From a virus: 20,909 bases of DNA. The notes beneath the pieces are model-generated. The model saw only the letters and a program-made list of their open reading frames with translations. It made no database searches and was not told where the DNA came from. The stretch spans positions 1 to 20,909 of IMG/VR virus record IMGVR_UViG_3300017759_000111, one strand, 5' to 3'. Position 1 is the stretch's first letter. Each line of letters starts with the position of its first letter. A program made the position numbers and the translations under genes. Below, in pieces: positions 12,992 through 20,909 of this stretch.

Positions 12992-15655
12992 ATGACAGCA
13001 ATTCAATTTCAAGGATTTAAACCAGAAGCAATGCAACGTATAGCTGGTACGTTGGGCTATAAAGGTGACATGAAAAAGTTTAAGGACTTTTTAAAGTCTG
13101 ATCCTGAAGCATTGTCAAAGTTTGAGGACTTTCAAAGTAAAGCTATACAAATGGTGCAAGGTGGTATGGTACGTAAACAATACCATGACGGGGGTGTAGC
13201 AGGACATGTACACGATGAAAGTAATCCCGATCCAGATGCTGCCAATGATGGTGCTGCAGGTGATGGTGCTGCAGGTGATGGTGCTGCAGGTGATGGTGCT
13301 GCAGGTGATGGTGCTGCAGGTGATGGTGATGGTGATACTACTACTGCTGTGAATACCATAGGTCAAACTACAGTAGATCGTATGCAAGCACCTGCATTAC
13401 CTACTGGTGGTAAAGTAACAGCTACTGGTATTGTTGCTCAAACATCTGAAGATATTGCTGCAGGTTCTGGTGCTGTGGGTACTTTCGATGCAGCGGGAAA
13501 TAGAATTGGTGATCCTGCAGCAACTGCTAGTGAAGGTGTAGCTAAAGGAACAGGGGCATTTCGTGACCCAAGAAAATCTTATGAAGCAACAGAAGATACT
13601 ACAAACCTTGCAAAAAAAGGCGAGTATGACACTTTATACAATAACTTAATTAATAGTGGGGCCATTCCAGAACAAGTCATTACCGCATACAAACGTGATG
13701 GAACTGTAACTGCTGGGTATCAAGGTTTAATAGACGCTTATGACGCTGCATTTCCAAAGGGCGCTATTAGCAATGCTAGGGATGCACAGACAGGTAAAGC
13801 TACAGCTACTGTAACTGCTGATAAAGCAGAAACTAGAATGGGTGAAGTTGTAGGGGGAGTTACCAGAGATTACAAACAAGTTGGCGCTGATGAAGCTGGT
13901 TTCACGCCTCCCCCTGCCGGTACGCCTGTCACAGCGGCAGCAGAGGCTTTTCATAATCCAATAACAGGTGAAATAGTTACTGTTAATACAGGCGGTTACA
14001 CTGCACCTAAAGGCTGGGTTAAAGGCGCTCCAACAGAGCAGTTTCAAGAGGGTGGAGCTAAAGCGGCACAAGGCACTGTATCCGATAGAGCAGAAATGGA
14101 TGCAGTAACAGCTAGTGCTACAGATGTAGCTGGACTTGGTTTAAAAGATGAATATGATAAAGATGGCAAGCTAATTACTAAAGGCATCGAACAGATTTTA
14201 ACTAAAGATGTATATGATAAAGATGGCAACCTTATAAAATCTGCAAATGTAAATCAAATTGATGCATTAAATGATGCCACTAAACGTAAGTTGCAAACTG
14301 AAAATGTATATGATGCAGATGGTAATATTATTAGCTATGGAGAAATTGTAAGTGAAGCTGGATTTACTGACAAAGAACAATCTAAAGTAGATACTACAAT
14401 AGATAAAGCAAAAGCTGCACAAATAGATACAGGTGCCAGAGATACATACGATAAAGATGGCAATCTTATTAAAAAAGGTGACAAAGGATATACAGTTAAA
14501 GCACAACTAGAAGGGTTGATGGAAGACTTTGAAGGTGGTGCTTCACCAGCATGGGCAGCAGGAGCTATGAGACAAGCTACAGCAACTCTTGCTGCACGTG
14601 GGCTAGGTGCTAGTAGCATGGCAGGACAAGCCATTGTACAAGCAGCTATGGAGGCTTCACTGCCTATTGCACAAGCTGATGCTGCAACCATTGCACAGTT
14701 TGAAAGAGACAATCTTAGCAACAGACAACAGACTACTATGCTTGCTGCACAACAAAGAGCAGACTTTCTTAAATTAGAGTTTGATCAAAAGTTTCAATCA
14801 AGAGTAATTAATGCATCTAAAATTAGTGATATTGCTAATTTAAATTTTACTGCTGATCAACAAATTACTTTAGAAAATGCAAGAATAGTAGCTACAGCAG
14901 ACTTATCAAACATGAGCGCAAAGAATGCTAAAATTATGGCTGATGCTGCAACTATGGCAGCTATGGATTTTAAAAATTTAGATAATAAACAACAGGCTGC
15001 TGCCTTAAACGCTAAAGCTTTATTAGATATGGACTTTAAAAATTTAGATAATAGACAACAAGTTCAAGTATTTAAAAATCAAGCTCGTGCAAATGTAATA
15101 CTTTCAGATCAAGCAGCAACTAATGCAGCTAAACAATTTAACGCTAGTTCAGAAAACCAAGCAGAACAATTCTTTACTAATCTTAGAGAACAAGTTAGTC
15201 AATTTAATGTAGCACAAAGTAATGCTATGGAACAGTTTAATAAAGGCGAAGAAAATTCTATTGCTAAATTTAACCAAGAAGTAGTAAATCAACGAGATCA
15301 ATTTAATGCACAAAACGCATTAGTAGTTGCACAGTCTAATGCTGTTTGGCGTAGAGAAATTGCAACTGCATCAAATGCCGCTACTAATAGAGCTAATGAA
15401 CTTAATGCTGCGGCTCTACTTGATGTATCTAATACGGCGTATAATAATCTGTGGCAAGAACATGCTGATCAAATGGAATGGGCATGGACTTCATCAGATA
15501 ACGAGCGAGATAGACAAAATGCTGTAACGCTAAGTCATTTAGCAGCAAATAGAGAAAGAACACAGGCAGAAATGGAAGCAGACTTAGCGTCCTCAAATCT
15601 TATAGGAGATTTTGTAGGTACATTAATGTCAAACGCAGTATCAAGCATTGTTTAA
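12992..15655 (+). CDS. Large internal/virion structural protein with repeats
   Basis: An 887-residue protein. The first 60 residues are helical (EAMQRIAGTLGYKGDMKKFK). Next come a His/Gly segment (YHDGGVAGHVHD, 64-75) and five perfect DGAAG repeats at 86-110 that end in GDGDGD. Four YDKDGNLI-type motifs lie at 388, 408, 440 and 486. From about 500 to 880 the protein is Ala/Gln/Asn-rich and helical, with repeated QFN and FKNLDN units (QAATNAAKQFNASSENQAEQ; NAVWRREIATASNAATNRAN). The latter part resembles a virion structural protein I know from marine cyanophages. An internal or ejected virion role is inferred from the helical, Ala/Gln-rich make-up and from the genes that follow. It has its own promoter and an AGAGGA ribosome binding site. 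Confidence 0.85.
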   Translation: MTAIQFQGFKPEAMQRIAGTLGYKGDMKKFKDFLKSDPEALSKFEDFQSKAIQMVQGGMVRKQYHDGGVAGHVHDESNPDPDAANDGAAGDGAAGDGAAGDGAAGDGAAGDGDGDTTTAVNTIGQTTVDRMQAPALPTGGKVTATGIVAQTSEDIAAGSGAVGTFDAAGNRIGDPAATASEGVAKGTGAFRDPRKSYEATEDTTNLAKKGEYDTLYNNLINSGAIPEQVITAYKRDGTVTAGYQGLIDAYDAAFPKGAISNARDAQTGKATATVTADKAETRMGEVVGGVTRDYKQVGADEAGFTPPPAGTPVTAAAEAFHNPITGEIVTVNTGGYTAPKGWVKGAPTEQFQEGGAKAAQGTVSDRAEMDAVTASATDVAGLGLKDEYDKDGKLITKGIEQILTKDVYDKDGNLIKSANVNQIDALNDATKRKLQTENVYDADGNIISYGEIVSEAGFTDKEQSKVDTTIDKAKAAQIDTGARDTYDKDGNLIKKGDKGYTVKAQLEGLMEDFEGGASPAWAAGAMRQATATLAARGLGASSMAGQAIVQAAMEASLPIAQADAATIAQFERDNLSNRQQTTMLAAQQRADFLKLEFDQKFQSRVINASKISDIANLNFTADQQITLENARIVATADLSNMSAKNAKIMADAATMAAMDFKNLDNKQQAAALNAKALLDMDFKNLDNRQQVQVFKNQARANVILSDQAATNAAKQFNASSENQAEQFFTNLREQVSQFNVAQSNAMEQFNKGEENSIAKFNQEVVNQRDQFNAQNALVVAQSNAVWRREIATASNAATNRANELNAAALLDVSNTAYNNLWQEHADQMEWAWTSSDNERDRQNAVTLSHLAANRERTQAEMEADLASSNLIGDFVGTLMSNAVSSIV
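13247..13321 (+). repeat. Five perfect 15-base tandem repeats
   Basis: Unit GATGGTGCTGCAGGT, five exact copies at 13247, 13262, 13277, 13292 and 13307, followed by a GATGGTGATGGTGAT tail. The unit is a multiple of three and encodes DGAAG, so changes in copy number keep the frame. Exact identity, even at wobble bases, points to recent expansion by slippage. Confidence 0.97.
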
Positions 15656-15679
15656 TAAATATAAATTAGGAGAATAGTA

Positions 15680-15895
15680 ATGTCTTTAAACGGTCAAGCA
15701 CTTATAACTTATACAGAATACCTTAAAAAAACTATGGGCAGAAATGTATTACAAAAAGAACCCACAACAGGACTACTTTCTCGTAATAAATTGACAAAAA
15801 AAGAAGATAAAAAAATAGAACCAGTAGACTATTTAATGGAACAATTTGAAATTATACAGAAAGCAAGAGTGAGTTTAAAAAATGGAAGAGAGTAA
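15680..15895 (+). CDS. Small basic protein between virion structural genes
   Basis: A 71-residue Lys-rich protein: SLNGQALITYTEYLKKTMGR, then a basic linker (RNKLTKKEDKKIEP) and a helix (VDYLMEQFEIIQKARVSLKN). No membrane segment. It has a strong ribosome binding site, TAGGAG, seven bases before the start, and overlaps the next gene by 14 bases. It is unrecognised as a family; its place inside the helical virion gene run suggests a small virion or assembly component. Confidence 0.8.
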   Translation: MSLNGQALITYTEYLKKTMGRNVLQKEPTTGLLSRNKLTKKEDKKIEPVDYLMEQFEIIQKARVSLKNGRE

Positions 15896-16418
15896 TTTTA
15901 TTTTTGATACTTCTATACCGGGACAATCTTTAACTGCAGAAATTGGTTCTAGGCCGTGGCAACAACCTGCAAAGTATTCGACGGTAGAAGAAGCACTAGA
16001 ACACTATGTTAAAAAAATTACTGATCCAGCCCTTAATGAACCATTGTTGGATACTCTTGAAATGGGTACTCCTGTAACATCTATTGCTGAAATAATTGTA
16101 CAAACAAGCGCTATGGAAGGCTTACATACTATTGATGTATCTATGTTATTGCTTCCTGTAATTATGGAACTTATTGCGTATGTTGCAGACGAAGCTGAAA
16201 TAGAATATAATATGGGCCTAACTAAACCGGTTAATACAGATGAAATATCTCCTGCTAATATTGCGTTAGCTATGAAAAAATTTAAAAGTAAATTGCCAGA
16301 GGAAGAAGAAAATGAAGGCTTAAATACAATAGAAGAAATGCCGCAACAAGATGCAGAGCCAAGTGGATTAATGGCCCGTCCAAATAGTGATGCACCTACT
16401 ACGCAGGGAGAAATGTAA
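15882..16418 (+). CDS. Virion structural protein of marine phage type
   Basis: A 178-residue acidic protein. IPGQSLTAEIGSRPWQQP (12-29), then TVEEALEHYVKKITDPALNE, LETLEMG-type PVTSIAEI, and GLHTIDVSMLLLPVIMELI (about 80-98) form an order I recognise from a virion structural protein of T4-like cyanophages and other marine phages: P-G-x-S-L-T, R-P-W, EEAL, a single H-T-I-D-V motif and a L-P-V-I helix. The C-terminal 50 residues are an acidic, disordered-looking tail. It starts inside the preceding small gene (14-base overlap) and its stop contains the next start (TAATG), so the three genes are probably translated as a unit. Molecular role in the particle unknown. Confidence 0.82.
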   Translation: MEESNFIFDTSIPGQSLTAEIGSRPWQQPAKYSTVEEALEHYVKKITDPALNEPLLDTLEMGTPVTSIAEIIVQTSAMEGLHTIDVSMLLLPVIMELIAYVADEAEIEYNMGLTKPVNTDEISPANIALAMKKFKSKLPEEEENEGLNTIEEMPQQDAEPSGLMARPNSDAPTTQGEM

Positions 16419-17494
16419 TGGGTTTTAATTTAATGTCATTTTTAGGTGGTGCTGCAAGTGCTGGTAGTAGAGGAATACAAGAGCGTAGGGATGCTTTGCA
16501 GCGTCAAAAAGAAACTGCAGAAGCAAGGCAATGGCAAATTGCTACTGAAGCACGTGCAGATTCTAGAGCTAGGAAAAAAGCAAGGGCATCTAAAAAAAGA
16601 CAAGCTGAAGAACGTACAGAAATGCTATCTCTATACTATACAGAAGATCAAGTAAAAGATATTATGGCAGGTGGAAATGCCCAAGCACAGTATGCCCTTG
16701 ACTATGCAAAAAAACTTCCTACAGATCAAGATGCTAGTGCAAACTACAGAACATCTTCTATGATAGCAGAAGTTCCCCCTATTTCTGGTGGCCCAAGAGG
16801 TAGAGTAAGTCCTTTTACTAGTAGATTTAAAACTACTGCTGCCGCATTAGAAAAATATGAGGGTGGCTTTGGAGAAATGCTTGCAATTAATGCGAGAAAT
16901 GTATTAAAGTTTCAAGGTAATGAAACTAAACTAGCAGAGTTAGCTGCAGAAAGAGCTACTATAGAAAATAGTGTTAAGTCTTATGAAGCTGCTAAAGAAA
17001 AAGCAGAACCTGATGCAGATACTACTGATATTTTTTCTGGTGGACTAGGTGCTACACGTATGGAAAGTATATTTAGGCAAACAGAAGGACAGGCTTTAGA
17101 GACTGCAGAACTTGCTGAGTGGGATAAACAAAATAAAAAATATGTTTTGAAGGCAGGATCAACAGGACAAATTCAATCTGCAATATTAAAAAATTTACAA
17201 GGGTTAGAAAATAGTTATGCACAGTTTAGTCCTAGTATGCAAACTAAAATTGACTTTAATAGAGAAGAGGCTGTAAAAAGTTTACGTGTATTTGGTGCTA
17301 GTGTAGTAGAAAGTGGTAACACAAAAAAATATAGTACTATAGAAGAGTTTCAAAACGCTGTTGCAACTAATTCTATACTTCCCGGTTCTGTAATAGATGT
17401 AGCTGGCGGTGCAAAGTTTTTTGTATATACTGGACAACCAACAATACCGAATGCTGTTAATGGAACTATGCAAACTTTCTTTGAATTTAACTAG
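16418..17494 (+). CDS. Helical internal/virion structural protein
   Basis: A 358-residue protein. The N-terminus is GFNLMSFLGGAASAGSRGIQ, then a very basic, coiled-coil-like stretch at about 20-70 (QERRDALQRQKETAEARQWQ; RARKKARASKKRQAEERTEM). The middle is helical (ETKLAELAAERATIENSVKS) and the C-terminal third is mixed, with IPNAVNGTMQTFFEFN at the end. The short Gly/Ala-rich N-terminus before a basic coiled coil is common in phage virion-internal proteins. It starts in the previous stop codon (TAATG) and lies nine bases before the giant last gene. I recall homologues in marine phages as structural proteins, without a known function. DNA contact through the basic region is speculation. Confidence 0.82.
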   Translation: MGFNLMSFLGGAASAGSRGIQERRDALQRQKETAEARQWQIATEARADSRARKKARASKKRQAEERTEMLSLYYTEDQVKDIMAGGNAQAQYALDYAKKLPTDQDASANYRTSSMIAEVPPISGGPRGRVSPFTSRFKTTAAALEKYEGGFGEMLAINARNVLKFQGNETKLAELAAERATIENSVKSYEAAKEKAEPDADTTDIFSGGLGATRMESIFRQTEGQALETAELAEWDKQNKKYVLKAGSTGQIQSAILKNLQGLENSYAQFSPSMQTKIDFNREEAVKSLRVFGASVVESGNTKKYSTIEEFQNAVATNSILPGSVIDVAGGAKFFVYTGQPTIPNAVNGTMQTFFEFN

Positions 17495-17503
17495 GATTTT
17501 TTA

Positions 17504-20500
17504 ATGTCTGATATTTCTAATATGTTTGAGGGTATTACGCTTGACAGTAGTATAAAAAAACAACCATCAATAGATATTGTAACTCAAACAAATCAAGATG
17601 ATCTTTCAAGTATGTTTGAAGGTGTTGAACTAGAATCTAAAGAAAACAGTGTTGCATTAGAACAATCTAATGTGCAGCGTGGTGTGCCATCAGGTGATGC
17701 TGGACCGCAAGTACCACGTGCTGATCCTGTAGATGATCCCCTTGGGGCAGATGCTGCTTTGTCTAGTGAAATGCAAAGCAGTATATATAATCGTGAACGC
17801 ACATTAATGGAAGAACTGTCTGGTTATGTAACACCAGAAGGTACAGTAGTACCTAGCCAATATAAAGAAGATTCTGTATTAGATGAAATAAACAGAAATA
17901 GACCAGAAGGTACAGCAGATGTATTTGATATAGATGATATGTCAAAAGAAGAAACTGCTAAAGTTAAAGCTGAGTTTATAAAAGAAATGACTACATTTAA
18001 AACTAATGAGGTACGTGATCCTATGCAGTACCTTATTGCTGGTGTAGCTAAAGTAGACTTAAAGTTAGGTATTAAACTAGCAGATGGTATTCAATACGCT
18101 ATGGCAGGTGTTGGTGATATTATGATAAAAGATATGGAGCTTGCTAAGAATGGTACGTATGGTGTAATAGGTGAGCAATTTTATGAGAGTGCAAAGAATT
18201 TACTGTCTGGTTTTGGTAGATTTAAAAAGAAGTCAAGTCCTAGAGAATTAGTACTGGGCTATGGTGAGGCTATAGGTGCAGCTACAGAAGCAATGGGTGC
18301 ATCTGTTCTAAGCACAGGCACAGTATCTACTATGTATAGTGCAAATGCCATAACTAAAAACATGAGAACTTTAAAAGAACAAGAGGCAAAGTTTACTGCT
18401 AGACGAAATACTGTTTCTTTAATGGAAGGTGCAACTAAAGAAGCTGTACGTGAAGCACAGGAACGTGCCAGAAAAGCTGCAGCCGTTGCAGATAATACAG
18501 TTACACAAGACGTTATTGAATCTATTGAAATGAAGTTAGGTGGTAGACGTATATCAGATGGTGAAGTAGGAAACAAAGTAGTAAACTATGATACAGTACG
18601 TAATGTCGGTAGGTCTATTACTTATGAAGCCTTTGATAAACAGAAATTAAAAGAAGGTAGAACTACTGCAGAATTTATGCGTGATATAACTCCCGGTGCA
18701 GGAGATAGTTCTCAACAAGGCGTTACAGATTTAGCTAGAATAAACACCCCTAATCAAACTTTGTACGAACCAATAATGAAACCTGAAAATATTGATGCTT
18801 TGATAGCAATAGCTGACAGGTATAAAAAAAGATTTGAAGGAGTAAAGGATGCAGATGGAGTTCCGTTATGGAATAACAAATTTCCTGATGGATCAAAACG
18901 TCCTGTCATAGATATTTTATTTGACCTTACTGCAAAAAGAGACTTGATACCTGACCAACAATTAATAGATGATTTAGCAGAATTTGGAATGTCCTTTGAA
19001 GAATATGGTATGTCTATTATAGGTGATTTTAGTTTGGCAGGTACTATACTGCAAAAAGCGGCTGTACTTGGTAAACTAACTCCTGCAAGACAACTAGACT
19101 TTGAAAGAAATCGTGCTATACTTGAGGCAGAAAGTGTTCCTGCTAAAATGTGGGCTAGACTTGAGGGCGTTAGAAAAGGTATGATGGTTTCTCAATTTGC
19201 TACAATGGCACGTAACTTTACTAGTACATTTATTCGTGCGCCACTTGAAGGTTTGTTTAATGTAGTAGACAGTGCTATGATTGAGTATGATAAACCAATT
19301 AGATTAGCTAAAAAAGGTGAACGTCCACAGGGAGGTTTTGTAGGGGCAGGATATAAATTAATCTCTCCTGATAACTGGAAAAGAAGTTTTAAATTATTTG
19401 ATTTAATGTACAACAGACCTGATGTAGCTGCTGACATGACAGATTTATTGTTAAAGCGTCCTGAGTTAGCTAAACAAGCATCAATGTTTTATGAACGTGT
19501 TAATGATATTCAAGTTGCAAGAGGGCGTGGGACTAACACCTTTACCGAAAAACTTACTGAAGGACAGTATGCAGATGCAATTTTATCTGAGGCAGAAGAT
19601 ATTGTAGGTGCATTAAACATTCCTAATACTCTACAGGAAATGATGACACGTAAAGCTATTTTTATTAGTGAGTTAGAAAGAACTGTCTTTGATAATTATA
19701 ACATTGACTTTCGTGACGCTTTACTAGAAGGTAAACTTCCTAACCTATTAAAAGATACTTCTGATGTTAGGCCAGAGGGCGCACCTAGTTTTCTTACTCT
19801 TGTAGATGAAGCTAATTACAGAGCCTTGGCAGGTACATACGCTGGTGAACCGCAGGTTCCAATGCTTAAAGAATTAAATAGATTTATTAGTAAGTATGGT
19901 ACAATAGTAGAGCCATTCTCTAGGTTTCTTTTTTCTAGCATGGAATTTATGGGACAGTCTATGGGTGGGGCATCAATACCTCTTACCAAAAAAATACTTA
20001 ATCTAACCACTATGGGTACAGCCTATAAAGATTATAGTTGGAACCCTAAAAAACCAAATCCTTTTACTACTAAAGACAGAGAACGTGTAGCTAGAAATAT
20101 AGTAGGTATAGCTACTGTGCTTGCAGGTATTAAATTACTTAAAGCCACAGGCACAGAAACAGACGAAGCAGAAATGGTTATTACTGGACCTACTAATGAT
20201 CAGATAGATGCGTTTTTAATTAAGGCAGAAGAGGAAAGAGAGTATATTAATAATGATAAGACCCTTGATCCTGCCTACAAAAAACAAGAGTTTGCTAGAC
20301 TAGACTTTGAAATATCTGAAATGTTAAGGGCTAGATCAGAAGGAGTAGAAATAAATACTACTGCTATATATCCTTTTGCACAGTTTAAATACTTGTCTAA
20401 GGCAGCTATTGACGTAGAGAATGGTGTGTTCTTAGATAAATTTAATTACCTAGAGTTTAGGGATTTGTTCTTATCATCTAGTCTAAGATCACCAAATCAA

Positions 20501-20909
20501 TTCTCTGTAATTGAAGATGTTGCAAGTATGTTTGAGGCTACAGATATAGGTGCAGGTGAAGAGGCTGCTAGATTTGCTGGTGAGTTTATGTCAAACTATG
20601 TTAAGTCTTGGTTAGCGCAAGCAAATCAATCTATAAATATTGATAGAGCAAGGGGCTATAGAACTGATGTAGTTAAAAACCTGAGAACAGAAGACCCTTC
20701 ATTTATGACAACACCAACTCTTGATAACATCATACCTGATCCACTTGAAGATGCATTTAAAGGACCACTAAAAACCGCTGGTATTACCACTACAGCAGAA
20801 GAAGAACGTGCTGCAGAAAACAAGAGTAATGTATTTATGCCAGAAGGATTTAGACGTAGGATGCAGTCTTCACGTGTCTTACTTGGTGTATCAGCTACGG
20901 ATAGAAAAA
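17504..20909 (+). CDS. Giant internal/ejection virion protein, 3' truncated
   Basis: A single frame without stop runs from the ATG at 17504 (AGGA at 17493-17496) through the last base, so at least 1135 residues are encoded and the end is missing. The N-terminus has two copies of an S-x-MFEG-x-x-L-x-S motif at 5-15 and 35-45, then an acidic disordered stretch to about 165. Most of the rest is helical. Near residues 805-820, PFSRFLFSSMEFMGQS resembles a PFxRF...N/S-xEF motif I recall in very large structural proteins of marine phages. A hydrophobic helix, IVGIATVLAGIKLL, lies near 867-880 and could insert into a membrane. No lytic transglycosylase or other enzyme motif was found in the visible part. 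By size, helix content and position it resembles T7 gp16-type ejected proteins, which is an inference. Confidence 0.85.
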   Translation, partial: MSDISNMFEGITLDSSIKKQPSIDIVTQTNQDDLSSMFEGVELESKENSVALEQSNVQRGVPSGDAGPQVPRADPVDDPLGADAALSSEMQSSIYNRERTLMEELSGYVTPEGTVVPSQYKEDSVLDEINRNRPEGTADVFDIDDMSKEETAKVKAEFIKEMTTFKTNEVRDPMQYLIAGVAKVDLKLGIKLADGIQYAMAGVGDIMIKDMELAKNGTYGVIGEQFYESAKNLLSGFGRFKKKSSPRELVLGYGEAIGAATEAMGASVLSTGTVSTMYSANAITKNMRTLKEQEAKFTARRNTVSLMEGATKEAVREAQERARKAAAVADNTVTQDVIESIEMKLGGRRISDGEVGNKVVNYDTVRNVGRSITYEAFDKQKLKEGRTTAEFMRDITPGAGDSSQQGVTDLARINTPNQTLYEPIMKPENIDALIAIADRYKKRFEGVKDADGVPLWNNKFPDGSKRPVIDILFDLTAKRDLIPDQQLIDDLAEFGMSFEEYGMSIIGDFSLAGTILQKAAVLGKLTPARQLDFERNRAILEAESVPAKMWARLEGVRKGMMVSQFATMARNFTSTFIRAPLEGLFNVVDSAMIEYDKPIRLAKKGERPQGGFVGAGYKLISPDNWKRSFKLFDLMYNRPDVAADMTDLLLKRPELAKQASMFYERVNDIQVARGRGTNTFTEKLTEGQYADAILSEAEDIVGALNIPNTLQEMMTRKAIFISELERTVFDNYNIDFRDALLEGKLPNLLKDTSDVRPEGAPSFLTLVDEANYRALAGTYAGEPQVPMLKELNRFISKYGTIVEPFSRFLFSSMEFMGQSMGGASIPLTKKILNLTTMGTAYKDYSWNPKKPNPFTTKDRERVARNIVGIATVLAGIKLLKATGTETDEAEMVITGPTNDQIDAFLIKAEEEREYINNDKTLDPAYKKQEFARLDFEISEMLRARSEGVEINTTAIYPFAQFKYLSKAAIDVENGVFLDKFNYLEFRDLFLSSSLRSPNQFSVIEDVASMFEATDIGAGEEAARFAGEFMSNYVKSWLAQANQSINIDRARGYRTDVVKNLRTEDPSFMTTPTLDNIIPDPLEDAFKGPLKTAGITTTAEEERAAENKSNVFMPEGFRRRMQSSRVLLGVSATDRK

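Noticed and set aside
14150-14190. EF-hand calcium-binding loop
   Set aside because: The DxDG core is present, but the acidic residue at loop position 12 is Gly and the flanking helices are not convincing.
15654-15667. AATAAATATAAATT resembling a T4-type late promoter (TATAAATA)
   Set aside because: Not an exact match, very AT-rich surroundings, and the other evidence favours a short-tailed phage; not enough to call.
15791-15796. TTGACA inside the 71-codon gene
   Set aside because: No -10 box at 15-19 bases downstream.
17541-17556. TTGACA followed by TATAAA
   Set aside because: Only four bases separate the boxes, and both lie inside a coding region.

Overview
The window is part of the late (virion structure) region of a tailed bacteriophage. 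All 21 genes lie on the + strand, packed head to tail with 1-14 base overlaps or short gaps. The DNA is AT-rich by eye. Several proteins match, from memory, families common in uncultured marine phages and marine cyanophage-type genomes. A head-tail adaptor-like protein followed by a long tail-nozzle-like protein, with no sheath, tape-measure or baseplate genes, points to a short-tailed (podovirus-like) particle. The host cannot be read from the sequence. The major capsid, portal, terminase, replication and endolysin genes are not in the window.

Region 1 (1-4043, head and neck): the 3' end of a probable capsid decoration protein, a stem-loop, a tiny basic protein, a small beta-rich virion-like protein, the adaptor, and a 717-residue nozzle-like protein with a roughly 200-residue beta-rich insertion.

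Region 2 (4047-10259, adhesion): an 876-residue repeat-built tail fibre, a small beta-rich protein, and three consecutive genes that each encode six copies of a 45-50 residue glycine-rich repeat ending in the same short C-terminal motif. They look like three paralogous six-bladed beta-propeller-type proteins with different N-termini, probably alternative or cooperating receptor-binding parts. This is the most distinctive feature of the window.

Region 3 (10280-12917, small genes): a coiled-coil protein, a small acidic protein, a ParB-like-fold protein lacking the usual arginine, and three small proteins with hydrophobic segments, possibly membrane or lysis related, though no enzyme is present.

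Region 4 (12919-20909, internal or ejected virion proteins): a 15-base perfect palindrome and a perfect consensus sigma-70 promoter precede a five-gene run of long helical Ala/Gln/Lys-rich proteins of the type seen as virion structural proteins in marine phages. The last gene is at least 1135 codons and runs off the window. No gap longer than about 75 bases separates any two genes. No tRNA, integrase, insertion sequence or CRISPR array was seen.
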